From: an uncultured bacterium
GTDB taxonomy: Bacteria > Planctomycetota > DG-23 > SLPQ01
Direction: 5' to 3'
Assembly: GCA_937863625.1 (NCBI GenBank)
Contig: CALMGO010000246.1
Location: 1-15,524, forward strand
Length of the DNA stretch: 15,524 nt
Numbering within the stretch: the first letter of the stretch is position 1; each line of letters begins with the position of its first letter. A program made the position numbers and the translations under genes. A model generated the notes under the pieces. That model made no database searches. It worked only from the letters and a program-made list of their open reading frames with translations, and was not told where the DNA came from. Of the stretch, positions 1 through 7,009 are shown piece by piece.

Positions 1-133
1 GCTCGTGGGTCTTGGCGCATTGCTCGCAGTAGGTGGCGCCGCGGACGACATTGCGGCAGTCGGGGCAGAGCCCCACTCCGCAGGCGACACACATTGCGAC
101 TGCGTCCTTCTGGTCATGGTTGACGCATTTCAT
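1..133 (-). CDS. B-box type zinc-finger protein, N-terminal part (cut by window edge)
   Basis: Only the first 44 codons lie in the window; the rest is beyond the left edge. The visible part starts MKCVNHDQ and carries metal ligands spaced as in bacterial B-box zinc fingers: C3, H6, C15, C18, C23, C26, C36 and C39. In bacteria such modules often sit at the N-terminus of membrane proteins, but no membrane segment is visible here. The start is the ATG at 133, seven bases after an AGGAGG Shine-Dalgarno (complement of 141-146). It lies 27 bases after the gatA stop on the same strand, so it is probably the last gene of the rpmB-gatC-gatA operon. Its partner or substrate cannot be guessed from this fragment. 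The zinc-finger call is fairly firm; the function is unknown. Confidence 0.72.
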   Translation of the reverse strand, partial: MKCVNHDQKDAVAMCVACGVGLCPDCRNVVRGATYCEQCAKTHE

Positions 134-160
134 CCTCGAGCCTCCTTTTCCTCTCTCGTT

Positions 161-1618
161 TCAGAGGTTTTCGGGCATCGTGGGAAAATTTGTCGCCTGT
201 TCGTAGGCGGCCGCCACTTTCAAAACGGTTTTCTCGTCGAGCACCTTGCCCATAAACTGCAAGCCTACAGGCAGTCCCCCGGACGTAAATCCGCAGGGCA
301 CGGAAATCCCGGGTATCCCGGCGAGGTTGGTGCTTATAGTGAAGATGTCGCAAAGGTACATAGACAGCGGGTCCTCGACTTTTTCTCCCATGCGGAAAGC
401 CGCGGTAGGAGTCGTAGGGCCGGCGATAACGTCCACGGACTTAAATGCATCATCGAAGTCCTGCTTGATGAGGCGGCGGACTTTAAGCCCCTTGGTATAG
501 TACGCGTCGTAGAATCCGCTTGAGAGGACAAAGGTGCCGAGCATGATGCGCCGTTTTACCTCCGGGCCGAAACCGGCTTCGCGCGTCTTGGAATACAACT
601 CGATGATATCAGGAGTGCCGGTCTTACGATAGCCGTAATGCACGCCGTCGTAGCGGGCGAGGTTGCTCGATGCCTCGGCGGTGCAGACGATGTAGTATGT
701 GGCTACGGCGTACGACGTATGCGGCAGCGTGACCTCGACAATCTCGGCGCCGAGGCCCTTCAGGACGTCAAGCGCCTCTCTGACGCGAGACTCGACCTCG
801 CTGTCGAGCCCCTCGGCAAAGTACTCCTTCGGAACGCCAATCCTTAGCCCCTTTACATCCGTGAGCGCGGCCTCGTAATCGTCGACGCCGGCGTCGATAC
901 TCGTCGAGTCGCGCTCATCGCGGCCGGATATGACCGAGAGCGTGCGCGCGGTGTCGCGGACATTTGCGGCAAACGGGCCTATCTGGTCGAGACTTGAGGC
1001 AAACGCGACGAGGCCGTAGCGGCTTACCCTGCCGTAAGTCGGCTTCATCCCTACCACGCCGCACAGCGCCGCAGGCTGGCGGATGCTGCCTCCGGTATCG
1101 CTGCCGATGGCCACAAGGGCCATGCGCGCGGCGATGGACGCAGCCGAGCCGCCGCTTGACCCGCCGGGGATGCGCGAAGTGTCCCAGGGGTTGGCGGTGG
1201 GGCCGAAGGCCGAATTTTCGGTGGAGGACCCCATGGCGAACTCGTCCATATTAGCCTTGCCGACAAAGACGGCATCAGCGGCGAGGAGCTTCTCAACGCA
1301 GGTGGAGGCATACGGAGGGCGGAAGTTTTCGAGGATTTTGGATCCGCAGGTCGTCGGGATGCCTTTTGTGCAGAGGATGTCTTTCAGCGCGACGGGGACG
1401 CCTGCCAGGGGGCCGAGAGGCTTTCCGGCGGCGCGTTTGGCGTCAACGGCGTCGGCGAGCGAAAGCGTCCAATCGGGATCAACGTGCAGGAATGCGTGAA
1501 TCTTCGGGTCTATCGTCTGGATGCGGTCAAGGAAGAAGCGGGCGACTTCCCGTGCGGATATCTCTCCGGAGGCGACCATGCGGCTTACGTCTACCGCTGT
1601 GGCACAGAGCAGGTCCAT
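161..1618 (-). CDS. gatA: Asp-tRNA(Asn)/Glu-tRNA(Gln) amidotransferase subunit A
   Basis: GatA is the amidase subunit of GatCAB. It releases ammonia from glutamine (or asparagine), which GatB uses to convert Glu-tRNA(Gln) or Asp-tRNA(Asn) into the correctly charged tRNA in the cytoplasm. The 485-residue protein has the usual family length. The amidase-signature Ser-cisSer-Lys triad is intact: K79 in VALKD, S154 in PGGSSGGSAA and S178 in GSDTGGSIRQPAA. The flanking MKPTYGRVSRYGLVAFASSLDQ segment typical of GatA is present from about residue 191. The ATG start at 1618 follows a GAGG site about five bases upstream and lies 14 bases after the gatC stop, so the two genes are surely cotranscribed. 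gatB is not in the window and must lie elsewhere. Confidence 0.97.
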   Translation of the reverse strand: MDLLCATAVDVSRMVASGEISAREVARFFLDRIQTIDPKIHAFLHVDPDWTLSLADAVDAKRAAGKPLGPLAGVPVALKDILCTKGIPTTCGSKILENFRPPYASTCVEKLLAADAVFVGKANMDEFAMGSSTENSAFGPTANPWDTSRIPGGSSGGSAASIAARMALVAIGSDTGGSIRQPAALCGVVGMKPTYGRVSRYGLVAFASSLDQIGPFAANVRDTARTLSVISGRDERDSTSIDAGVDDYEAALTDVKGLRIGVPKEYFAEGLDSEVESRVREALDVLKGLGAEIVEVTLPHTSYAVATYYIVCTAEASSNLARYDGVHYGYRKTGTPDIIELYSKTREAGFGPEVKRRIMLGTFVLSSGFYDAYYTKGLKVRRLIKQDFDDAFKSVDVIAGPTTPTAAFRMGEKVEDPLSMYLCDIFTISTNLAGIPGISVPCGFTSGGLPVGLQFMGKVLDEKTVLKVAAAYEQATNFPTMPENL

Positions 1619-1632
1619 AATCGCCTCGCTTG

Positions 1633-1914
1633 CTATTCAAGTACGGCCGGCACCCTGTAAAAGCGTCCGACGTGTTCCGGCGCGTTTGCGACGGCGTCTT
1701 CGACGGTGAGCGAATCGGCGGGGTTGTCCTCGCGCAGGGCGTTTACCACTTCAACGGCCTGGGCGAGCGGCTCGACGCCGGTGGTGTCGAGAGTGTTTAA
1801 CTGAGCGATATAGTCGAGGATGTCGGAGAGTTGCCCGCTGAAGAGTTCGAGTTCCTGCCTGGAGAGGTCTACGCGGGAAAGACGCGCGACATATTCGACC
1901 GTCGCGGCGTCCAT
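1633..1914 (-). CDS. gatC: Asp-tRNA(Asn)/Glu-tRNA(Gln) amidotransferase subunit C
   Basis: GatC is the small subunit that wraps around GatA and GatB and stabilises the amidotransferase. From the chosen start the 93 residues read MDAATVEYVARLSRVDLS, then a helical stretch (ELELFSGQLSDILDYIAQL), and end in the conserved HVGRFYRVPAVLE tail. I chose the ATG at 1914 because a GAGGG lies seven bases upstream and the family begins right at this TVEYVARL block. A GTG at 1935 would add seven residues and has its own AAGGGG site, so it remains possible. The gene sits 30 bases after the rpmB stop and 14 bases before gatA, in one operon. Confidence 0.93.
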   Translation of the reverse strand: MDAATVEYVARLSRVDLSRQELELFSGQLSDILDYIAQLNTLDTTGVEPLAQAVEVVNALREDNPADSLTVEDAVANAPEHVGRFYRVPAVLE

Positions 1915-1944
1915 TTTAGAGCCCTCAGAGCCCACAGCGTCCCC

Positions 1945-2172
1945 TTAGCCCTTCTGGATCTTGCCGCCCCTGATGCACTGAGTGCATACGCGTTTTCGCT
2001 GTATGCTGCCGTTGACCAGAATACGGATCTTCTGGATATTGGGCCTGAAGAGCCTGCGCGAGATGCCCGTAATCTTCTGGCCGACGCCGCCCTTCTTCTT
2101 GGCCATGCCGCGCCTTGAAATGCTGTTACCGAAAGACGGCTCTTTGCCGCAAATATCGCATCGCATTGACAT
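1945..2172 (-). CDS. rpmB: 50S ribosomal protein L28, zinc-binding form
   Basis: L28 is a small basic protein of the large ribosomal subunit. The 75 residues show the MRCDICGK start, the GNSISRRGMAKKKGG loop and the RKRVCTQCIRGGKI end. C5, C8, C63 and C66 form two CxxC pairs, so this is the cysteine-containing (C+) zinc-binding version. The ATG at 2172 is preferred over the one at 2166, because the AGGAG complementary to 2181-2185 lies eight bases from the first but 14 from the second. It is the promoter-proximal gene of the minus-strand rpmB-gatC-gatA-zinc-finger operon. A strong promoter candidate lies just upstream at 2218-2245. Confidence 0.96.
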   Translation of the reverse strand: MSMRCDICGKEPSFGNSISRRGMAKKKGGVGQKITGISRRLFRPNIQKIRILVNGSIQRKRVCTQCIRGGKIQKG

Positions 2173-2217
2173 CAGCTAATCTCCTGTGCGAAAACCGCTC
2201 ACTCTGCAAAAAAGCAT

Positions 2218-2245
2218 ATTATATGAGGGGGCGCGTCCATTTCAA
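2218..2245 (-). promoter_or_regulatory. Promoter of the rpmB-gatCA operon
   Basis: Read on the minus strand, a TTGAAA -35 box (complement of 2240-2245) is followed after 16 bases by a perfect TATAAT -10 box (complement of 2218-2223). The predicted start, near 2211, gives rpmB a leader of about 40 bases ending in an AGGAG site. The promoter points away from the one at 2301-2330, so the two transcripts diverge. Confidence 0.7.
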
Positions 2246-2300
2246 GGCCAAAATCGGGCCGGAGACAAGTCAGAAATCAACCTAAAAGCCTGTGTTCTCC

Positions 2301-2330
2301 TTGAAACCGGGCTGCCGGAGGGCATATAAT
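2301..2330 (+). promoter_or_regulatory. Promoter of the secreted-protein gene and its long leader
   Basis: TTGAAA at 2301-2306 and a perfect TATAAT at 2325-2330 are separated by 18 bases. The expected start is near 2337, leaving an untranslated leader of about 165 bases before the ATG at 2503. The same -35 hexamer is used by the opposing rpmB promoter, which supports both calls. Confidence 0.62.
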
Positions 2331-2336
2331 GAGGTT

Positions 2337-2502
2337 TGGCCATGGGCGCGACATGCCGAGGGGGCTCGGGAAAGCCCTAGTTACGCGCAGGGAGGTGCCC
2401 AACTACCCGGTATGCCCACAAGAAACGTGCCGATGGCGCCAAGAAGGGTGGTTTCGGCCGGGCCACAATGTCCGACAGTGGCGACTGGAGGAGGGGGTAG
2501 AT
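2337..2502 (+). promoter_or_regulatory. Structured 5' leader of the secreted-protein gene (class unknown)
   Basis: This stretch begins where the promoter at 2301-2330 should start transcription and ends at the ATG at 2503. Inverted repeats seen by eye: TGGCC at 2337-2341 with GGCCA at 2461-2465, closing most of the region; GGCGC at 2345-2349 with GCGCC at 2436-2440; a hairpin CCGAG-gggg-CTCGG at 2356-2369, which competes with GGGCT/AGCCC at 2362-2375; and a hairpin of GCCAC (2462-2466) with GTGGC (2478-2482), with TGT/ACA inside. CTACCC at 2403-2408 can pair with GGGTAG at 2495-2500, which overlaps the purine-rich ribosome-binding site at 2487-2497. No known RNA family is recognised. It could be a regulatory leader or an independent small RNA. 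Confidence 0.35.
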
Positions 2503-3531
2503 ATGCGTAAGGCGCTTCTACTTATGTGTATTCTGATACTTGCCACCTCCGTCGCGAGAGGAGCGGAGCCTTTTGCGGAGGAAGTGAAGGCGTTCCGAGA
2601 GAGGATTTGCTCTGGTGATGCTTCCATTAGATATGAGGCGGTGCGCGAGGCGCAGGCAACACGACAGGCTATCGCCGAAGCGCTGATTGCTGTGGTGAAC
2701 GACGCCAATGCCGGAGTGCTCAATCACAAGGCCAAGGCTTCCGCCATCTATGTCGCAGGCGAACTCATGCTCGTGCAGTGCGAGGATATGATCGAGAGAG
2801 AAAAAGACTGGTTCTTCAAGTGGAACGATGACATGGTTGCGGGTTCATACATGATGCGAATGGGTTCCATGACCGGGTATGTAGCGCGCTGCGCGCAGCG
2901 CAAACTCACGTTGAGTTCCGGCGTGAGAGTAACCCGGACAGCGATTCCTTCAGACGACCTCGCGGCCTGGCCTGCGCTCTCCGAGGCGATTGCCGACATC
3001 AGGGCTGGCGAGACGAAGACCGTCAATGAAGGCATTACGACTCTAACCCGGTGGTACGGTGCAATGCGCGAACGTCTCTCGTCGTCTCTCGACAACTATG
3101 GGAAGGGTAATCTTTCAACCGAAGCGGCGATTACGTGCGCCTTTCTTCTTGGCGAGTTCCGGGCATACGATCCTTCTCCGTTGCGCAGGCAGATTGAGAT
3201 CGAGGACGCCAAGGGGCTATGCAGGACGTATCCGGCGACACTTGCTGTCGACACCGTTGACGACCTGCATCCGTGTATGGTTGCCCTTATCAAATGCGGA
3301 AACCGGGTGCAGATGAGAGGCAGCGTGAACTTTCTCACAATGGAACGGCCGAGCCAGAAGGCCAGAGACCTCGTAGCGGACGCGATGGTACTCATAGACC
3401 CTGCAGAGGCCCGCGCGCACTACGAGCGGCTCGTGAGCGAACTGACAGGCGATACGCGAAGTGCATATACCGACGCGGACGGATGCCTCGCGCGCCTGAG
3501 AAGCGTGGAAGGTAAACTGTTGTGGCAATAG
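2503..3531 (+). CDS. Secreted alpha-helical protein of unknown function
   Basis: I do not recognise this 342-residue protein. It begins with a clear signal peptide: MRK, a hydrophobic run at residues 4-17, then SVARGAEP, with probable cleavage near residues 18-21. It therefore acts outside the cytoplasmic membrane. The mature part is rich in alternating acidic, basic and alanine helical segments; residues 35-95 look loosely like HEAT-type helical pairs. There is no metal motif or catalytic signature that I can name. Cysteines at 36, 93, 130, 212, 240, 258, 265 and 328 might form disulphides. The ATG at 2503 is chosen because the signal peptide starts there and a GGAGGAGGGGG tract ends five bases before. 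The frame stays open upstream to 2329, but that part looks non-coding. It is convergent with uvrA, 56 bases apart. Confidence 0.8.
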   Translation: MRKALLLMCILILATSVARGAEPFAEEVKAFRERICSGDASIRYEAVREAQATRQAIAEALIAVVNDANAGVLNHKAKASAIYVAGELMLVQCEDMIEREKDWFFKWNDDMVAGSYMMRMGSMTGYVARCAQRKLTLSSGVRVTRTAIPSDDLAAWPALSEAIADIRAGETKTVNEGITTLTRWYGAMRERLSSSLDNYGKGNLSTEAAITCAFLLGEFRAYDPSPLRRQIEIEDAKGLCRTYPATLAVDTVDDLHPCMVALIKCGNRVQMRGSVNFLTMERPSQKARDLVADAMVLIDPAEARAHYERLVSELTGDTRSAYTDADGCLARLRSVEGKLLWQ

Positions 3532-3587
3532 TCGTCCATCTTGCCGCGAACGCCGCAGATTAGCCGAAAGGGTGGCTGCCATGCCCG

Positions 3588-6422
3588 CTACGGCGTTACA
3601 GGCTCTTTGGCGGCGAGAATGGGCTTGAGGTATGCTCCTGTGTGGCTTGCCGGGCAGGCGGCGACCTCTTCGGGGGTGCCTGTGGCTACCACCGTGCCGC
3701 CGCCGGAACCGCCCTCCGGGCCGAGATCTATGATGTAATCGGCGCACTTTATTACGTCCATGTTGTGCTCGATGACGACGACGGTGTTTCCCCGGTCGAC
3801 GAGGCGTTTCAGGACCGCGAGAAGTTTGCGGATGTCGTCAAAATGGAGGCCCGTGGTGGGCTCGTCGAGGATGTAGAAGGTGTTGCCGGTAGCCTGCTTG
3901 GAGAGTTCCTCGGCGAGTTTGACACGCTGCGCCTCGCCGCCGGAGAGCGTAGTCGACGACTGGCCGAGGGCCACGTAGCCCAGCCCTACGTCCACGAGCG
4001 TCTGAAGAACCTGTTTAATCTTCGGGAAACTCGAGAAGAAATCGAGCGCTTCCGCGACTTTCATATCGAGCACGTCGGCGATGGATTTGCCTTTGTAGAG
4101 GACCTCGAGCGTCTCCCTGCCGTAACGTGCCCCTTTGCACTCCTGGCAGGTCACGAATACGTCCGGCAGGAAGTGCATTTCGATTTTCTTCTGCCCCTGA
4201 CCCTGGCAGGCTTCGCAACGGCCGCCTTTGACATTGAACGAGAATCTCCCCGGCTTGTAACCGCGTATCTTGGCCTCCTTGGTCATGGCGTAGAGACGGC
4301 GGATATGGTCGAAGAGGTTGGTATAGGTGGCGGGGTTCGAACGCGGAGTCCGGCCGATGGGAGACTGGTCGATTTCGATGACCTTGTCGATTCTCTCTGC
4401 GCCGAGGACGGCCGAATGGGCGCCGGGTTTTTCCTTTGAGCGATAGAGCCTGCGTTTCAGGGCCTTGTGCAGGATTTCGGAGACGAGGGTGCTCTTGCCG
4501 GAGCCGCTGACGCCGGTGACGCATATGAAGACACCGAGGGGGAAGCGGACGTCGATACCTTTGAGGTTGTTCTCGGTGGCGCCTCTGACCTCGACTGCGC
4601 GTGCGCGGCTGGTGCGGCGGCGGGATTCGGGCACATCTATCCGCATGGCGCCGGAGAGGTACATGCCGGTGAGGCTCCTGTGTTCGGCCTCAATGTCGGC
4701 GACTTTGCCGGCGGCGACTATGCGTCCCCCATGAGCGCCTGCGCCGGGACCGAGGTCTATTACATGGTCGGCGTGCCTTATCGTCTCCTCATCGTGCTCG
4801 ACGACAATGACGGTGTTTCCCGTGTCGCGAAGATGGACGAGAGTATCGATAAGGCGGCGGTTATCGCGCTGGTGCAGTCCGATGGACGGCTCATCGAGGA
4901 CGTAGCATACGCCTACAAGGCCGCTTCCGACCTGGGTGGCCAGGCGAATCCTCTGCGCCTCGCCGCCGGCGAGGGTGCCGCTTGCGCGGTCGAGGGTGAG
5001 ATAGGCAATCCCCACGTCTATCATGAAGGCAAGACGCGACCGGATCTCTTTCAGGATCTGGTGCGAGATAATCGTCTTTTCCTTGTTGAAGCGGAGTTTC
5101 CTGAAGAAGACGGCTGCTTCCTCGATGCTCATCGAGGTTATTTCCTGGATGGATTTGCCGCCGACCTTGACGCTTCTGGCCTCGGGGCGGAGCCTTGCCC
5201 CCTGACAGTCGGGGCACGGCTGCTCGCTCATGTAGCCGTGCAGGCGGCTTTTTACGTATTCGCTGTCGGTATTGTTGAACCGGCGCGTGAGGTTTGGAAG
5301 CACGCCTTCAAACGCGGGCTTTACGGAGGCGTCTTCGCCGGTCCCGTATAGAAGCGTCTTGCGGGTGTCCTTGTCGAGGTCCTTATAGGGGACTTTGAGG
5401 TCTACGCCGAAATCCTTGGCGAAGCGTCTCAGGATGCGGTTGTACCAGATGGCCATGCGCTTGCCGCCGCGGCGCCATGCGTCTATCGCACCCTCCTTGA
5501 GGGTGAGCGTGGGGTCAGGGACGATGATATCCGGGTCAAACTCAAGTTTGGTCCCAAGGCCGCCGCAGGTGTGGCAGGCGCCATAGGGGCTGTTAAAGGA
5601 GAACATCCGAGGCGAGAGCTCCTCGATGCTGATCATGCACTTTGGGCAGGCGTAGAGTTCACTGTAGACTTTGTCAGTCCACTTGTCGTCCCCTTTTTCG
5701 TGCGCGACGATGCAGATGCCGGCGCCGAGTTTGAGCGCGGTCTCAAGAGACTCGGATAGCCGCGGACGTATCTCGGGGCGCGCCGACAGGCGGTCGACGA
5801 CGACCTCGATGGTGTGCGCGCGTTTTTTGTTGACCTTGAGCGACGAAACGGCGTCAATATCCACGACCTTGCCGTCAAGGCGCACCCTTACAAAGCCCTC
5901 GCGGCGCACAGTTGCCAGGACGTCCTTGTGTTCGCCTTTGCGGCCGCGCACAAGCGGAGCGAGGATCATCAGGCGGGTGATGGGCTTGAGTCGCGAGTAT
6001 ATGTCATCGGCCATCTGCTGGGGCGTCTGCTGAGTGATGCGTTTGCCGCAGACGTAGCAGTACGGCTCGCCGACGCGCGCGTAAAGAAGGCGGAGGTAAT
6101 CGTAAACCTCGGTGGTAGTGGCGACGGTGGAGCGAGGCGAGGAGATGCCGCTACGCTGTTCGATGGATATCGTGGGCGGAAGTCCCTCGATGGACTCGAC
6201 CTCGGGTTTTTGCATCTGTTCGAGAAACTGCCTCGCGTAGGCCGAGAGGCTCTCGACGTAACGGCGCTGACCCTCGGCATAGAGCGTGTCAAAGGCCAAA
6301 GAGGACTTCCCGGAGCCTGAAAGGCCCGTAATGACGACGAGTTTGTCGCGGGGGATATCGACATCGATATTCTTTAAGTTATGCTCGCGCGCCCCTTTGA
6401 CGCGGATGAATTTTCTCGACAT
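3588..6422 (-). CDS. uvrA: Excinuclease ABC subunit A (UvrA)
   Basis: UvrA is the dimeric ATPase that recognises DNA damage and loads UvrB in nucleotide excision repair. The 944 residues match the usual length. In order: Walker A GLSGSGKS at 33-40; first zinc module C259, C262, C283, C286; the insertion with a CPDC pair at 403-406; first signature at 484-487; Walker B YVLDEPS at 507-513; second Walker A GVSGSGKS at 637-644; second zinc finger C736, C739, C759, C762; signature LSGGEAQ at 826-832; and Walker B ILDEP at 851-855. The first signature reads LAGGEAQ, with alanine at 485 where UvrA normally has serine. The ATG at 6422 has AGGAG five bases upstream and begins the conserved MSRKFIRVKGAREHNLKNID block. 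The frame is open 130 codons further upstream, but that stretch is not UvrA-like. I see no LexA-type operator. Confidence 0.98.
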   Translation of the reverse strand: MSRKFIRVKGAREHNLKNIDVDIPRDKLVVITGLSGSGKSSLAFDTLYAEGQRRYVESLSAYARQFLEQMQKPEVESIEGLPPTISIEQRSGISSPRSTVATTTEVYDYLRLLYARVGEPYCYVCGKRITQQTPQQMADDIYSRLKPITRLMILAPLVRGRKGEHKDVLATVRREGFVRVRLDGKVVDIDAVSSLKVNKKRAHTIEVVVDRLSARPEIRPRLSESLETALKLGAGICIVAHEKGDDKWTDKVYSELYACPKCMISIEELSPRMFSFNSPYGACHTCGGLGTKLEFDPDIIVPDPTLTLKEGAIDAWRRGGKRMAIWYNRILRRFAKDFGVDLKVPYKDLDKDTRKTLLYGTGEDASVKPAFEGVLPNLTRRFNNTDSEYVKSRLHGYMSEQPCPDCQGARLRPEARSVKVGGKSIQEITSMSIEEAAVFFRKLRFNKEKTIISHQILKEIRSRLAFMIDVGIAYLTLDRASGTLAGGEAQRIRLATQVGSGLVGVCYVLDEPSIGLHQRDNRRLIDTLVHLRDTGNTVIVVEHDEETIRHADHVIDLGPGAGAHGGRIVAAGKVADIEAEHRSLTGMYLSGAMRIDVPESRRRTSRARAVEVRGATENNLKGIDVRFPLGVFICVTGVSGSGKSTLVSEILHKALKRRLYRSKEKPGAHSAVLGAERIDKVIEIDQSPIGRTPRSNPATYTNLFDHIRRLYAMTKEAKIRGYKPGRFSFNVKGGRCEACQGQGQKKIEMHFLPDVFVTCQECKGARYGRETLEVLYKGKSIADVLDMKVAEALDFFSSFPKIKQVLQTLVDVGLGYVALGQSSTTLSGGEAQRVKLAEELSKQATGNTFYILDEPTTGLHFDDIRKLLAVLKRLVDRGNTVVVIEHNMDVIKCADYIIDLGPEGGSGGGTVVATGTPEEVAACPASHTGAYLKPILAAKEPVTP

Positions 6423-6474
6423 GTGCACTCCTGCATGGTGGATAGCGAAATCTCGACAATCGTGCAAACTACTA

Positions 6475-6503
6475 ATGATATCGCGGCGGCGTGGGGATAG
6501 CAA
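6475..6503 (-). promoter_or_regulatory. Candidate uvrA promoter
   Basis: On the minus strand TTGCTA (complement of 6498-6503) and TATCAT (complement of 6475-6480) are 17 bases apart. This would give a leader of about 45 bases before the uvrA ATG at 6422. The -10 is good and the -35 is imperfect. Confidence 0.45.
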
Positions 6504-6541
6504 GTGACTGAAGGTGTGTTCAAATACGCGGCAATTGGCAC

Positions 6542-6576
6542 TTGTCGCGGCGCAGTGGGCCCGGTAGACTTTACCG
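6542..6576 (+). promoter_or_regulatory. Weak promoter candidate for the RAM-domain gene
   Basis: TTGTCG at 6542-6547 and TAGACT at 6565-6570 are 17 bases apart. The -10 lies in a small inverted repeat (CGGTA 6562-6566, TACCG 6572-6576). Two GGCGCC palindromes separated by TT follow at 6585-6598. The match to consensus is modest. I could not find a better promoter in the 213-base gap between uvrA and this gene. Confidence 0.3.
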
Positions 6577-6635
6577 AAGAGGCGGGCGCCTTGGCGCCGA
6601 GAGACCACATTTACCCAGGACGCGGAGGATAAGGC

Positions 6636-6914
6636 ATGGTGACAGCGTTTGTTTTGACGAATGTGAAGCGTGACCAGATACCTGATGCAGCCGAGGCCCT
6701 CGCGGCGCTTGACGGCGTGGCGGAGGTCTACTCGGTGGCGGGGCAGTATGACCTGGTAGCGGTCATACGTGTCAAGACCAACGAGCAACTGGCGGAACTC
6801 ATTACCAAGCATATGCTTAAGATTTCGGGCATCGAAATCACCAAGACGCTCATTGCCTTCAGGGCGTATTCAAAGTACGACCTGGAAAGCATGTTTTCAG
6901 TCGGGATGGAGTAG
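6636..6914 (+). CDS. Stand-alone Lrp/AsnC ligand-binding (RAM) domain protein
   Basis: The 92 residues correspond to the C-terminal effector-binding domain of Lrp/AsnC regulators without the N-terminal helix-turn-helix. A beta strand (TAFVLTNV), a helix around residues 12-26, the turn with G36, Y38 and D39 in VAGQYDLVAVIRV, a second helix (NEQLAELITKHMLKI) and the GIEITKTLIAF strand form the usual betaalphabetabetaalphabeta order. Such proteins assemble into rings or dimers and may bind amino acids or modulate full-length Lrp partners. The ligand is unknown. The ATG at 6636 has GGAGG seven bases upstream. It precedes fhs by 302 bases on the same strand; fhs has its own promoter, so a shared transcript is uncertain. 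Because it lacks a DNA-binding domain it is unlikely to be a repressor on its own. Confidence 0.88.
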   Translation: MVTAFVLTNVKRDQIPDAAEALAALDGVAEVYSVAGQYDLVAVIRVKTNEQLAELITKHMLKISGIEITKTLIAFRAYSKYDLESMFSVGME

Positions 6915-6974
6915 GCAAACCTCGCGAAAGAGGCCGCCGGGACAGCATTGGCGACCGAGAGGGGACCTTTCGTA

Positions 6975-7003
6975 TTGACATTTTGCCGCGAAATGGGCAA
7001 AAT
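6975..7003 (+). promoter_or_regulatory. fhs promoter with embedded inverted repeat (operator candidate)
   Basis: A perfect TTGACA -35 box at 6975-6980 is followed after 17 bases by CAAAAT at 6998-7003 as a fair -10. A perfect eight-base inverted repeat, ATTTTGCC (6980-6987) and GGCAAAAT (6996-7003) with eight bases between, fills the spacer and covers the -10 box. A dimeric regulator bound there would block RNA polymerase. Transcription would start near 7010. Confidence 0.5.
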
Positions 7004-7009
7004 CATCAC

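Noticed and set aside
2281..2470. Possible 6S RNA
   Set aside because: A GC hairpin followed by an AAGCCCTAG-like stretch recalls the 3' half of 6S RNA. However, the promoter at 2301-2330 would leave only about 20 bases of 5' arm, and I could not draw the long closing stem and central bubble. A covariance-model search would settle it.
3549..3597. Terminator between the convergent secreted-protein gene and uvrA
   Set aside because: AACGCCG and CGGCGTT are complementary, but the loop is about 35 bases, part lies inside uvrA, and there is no T tract on either strand.
4467..5351. 294-codon open frame antisense to uvrA
   Set aside because: It lies wholly inside uvrA and has an acidic low-complexity product with no motif.
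6423..6812. 130-codon upstream extension of the uvrA frame
   Set aside because: The conserved UvrA N-terminus starts at the ATG at 6422 with a good AGGAG, and the extension is antisense to the RAM-domain gene and lacks similarity.
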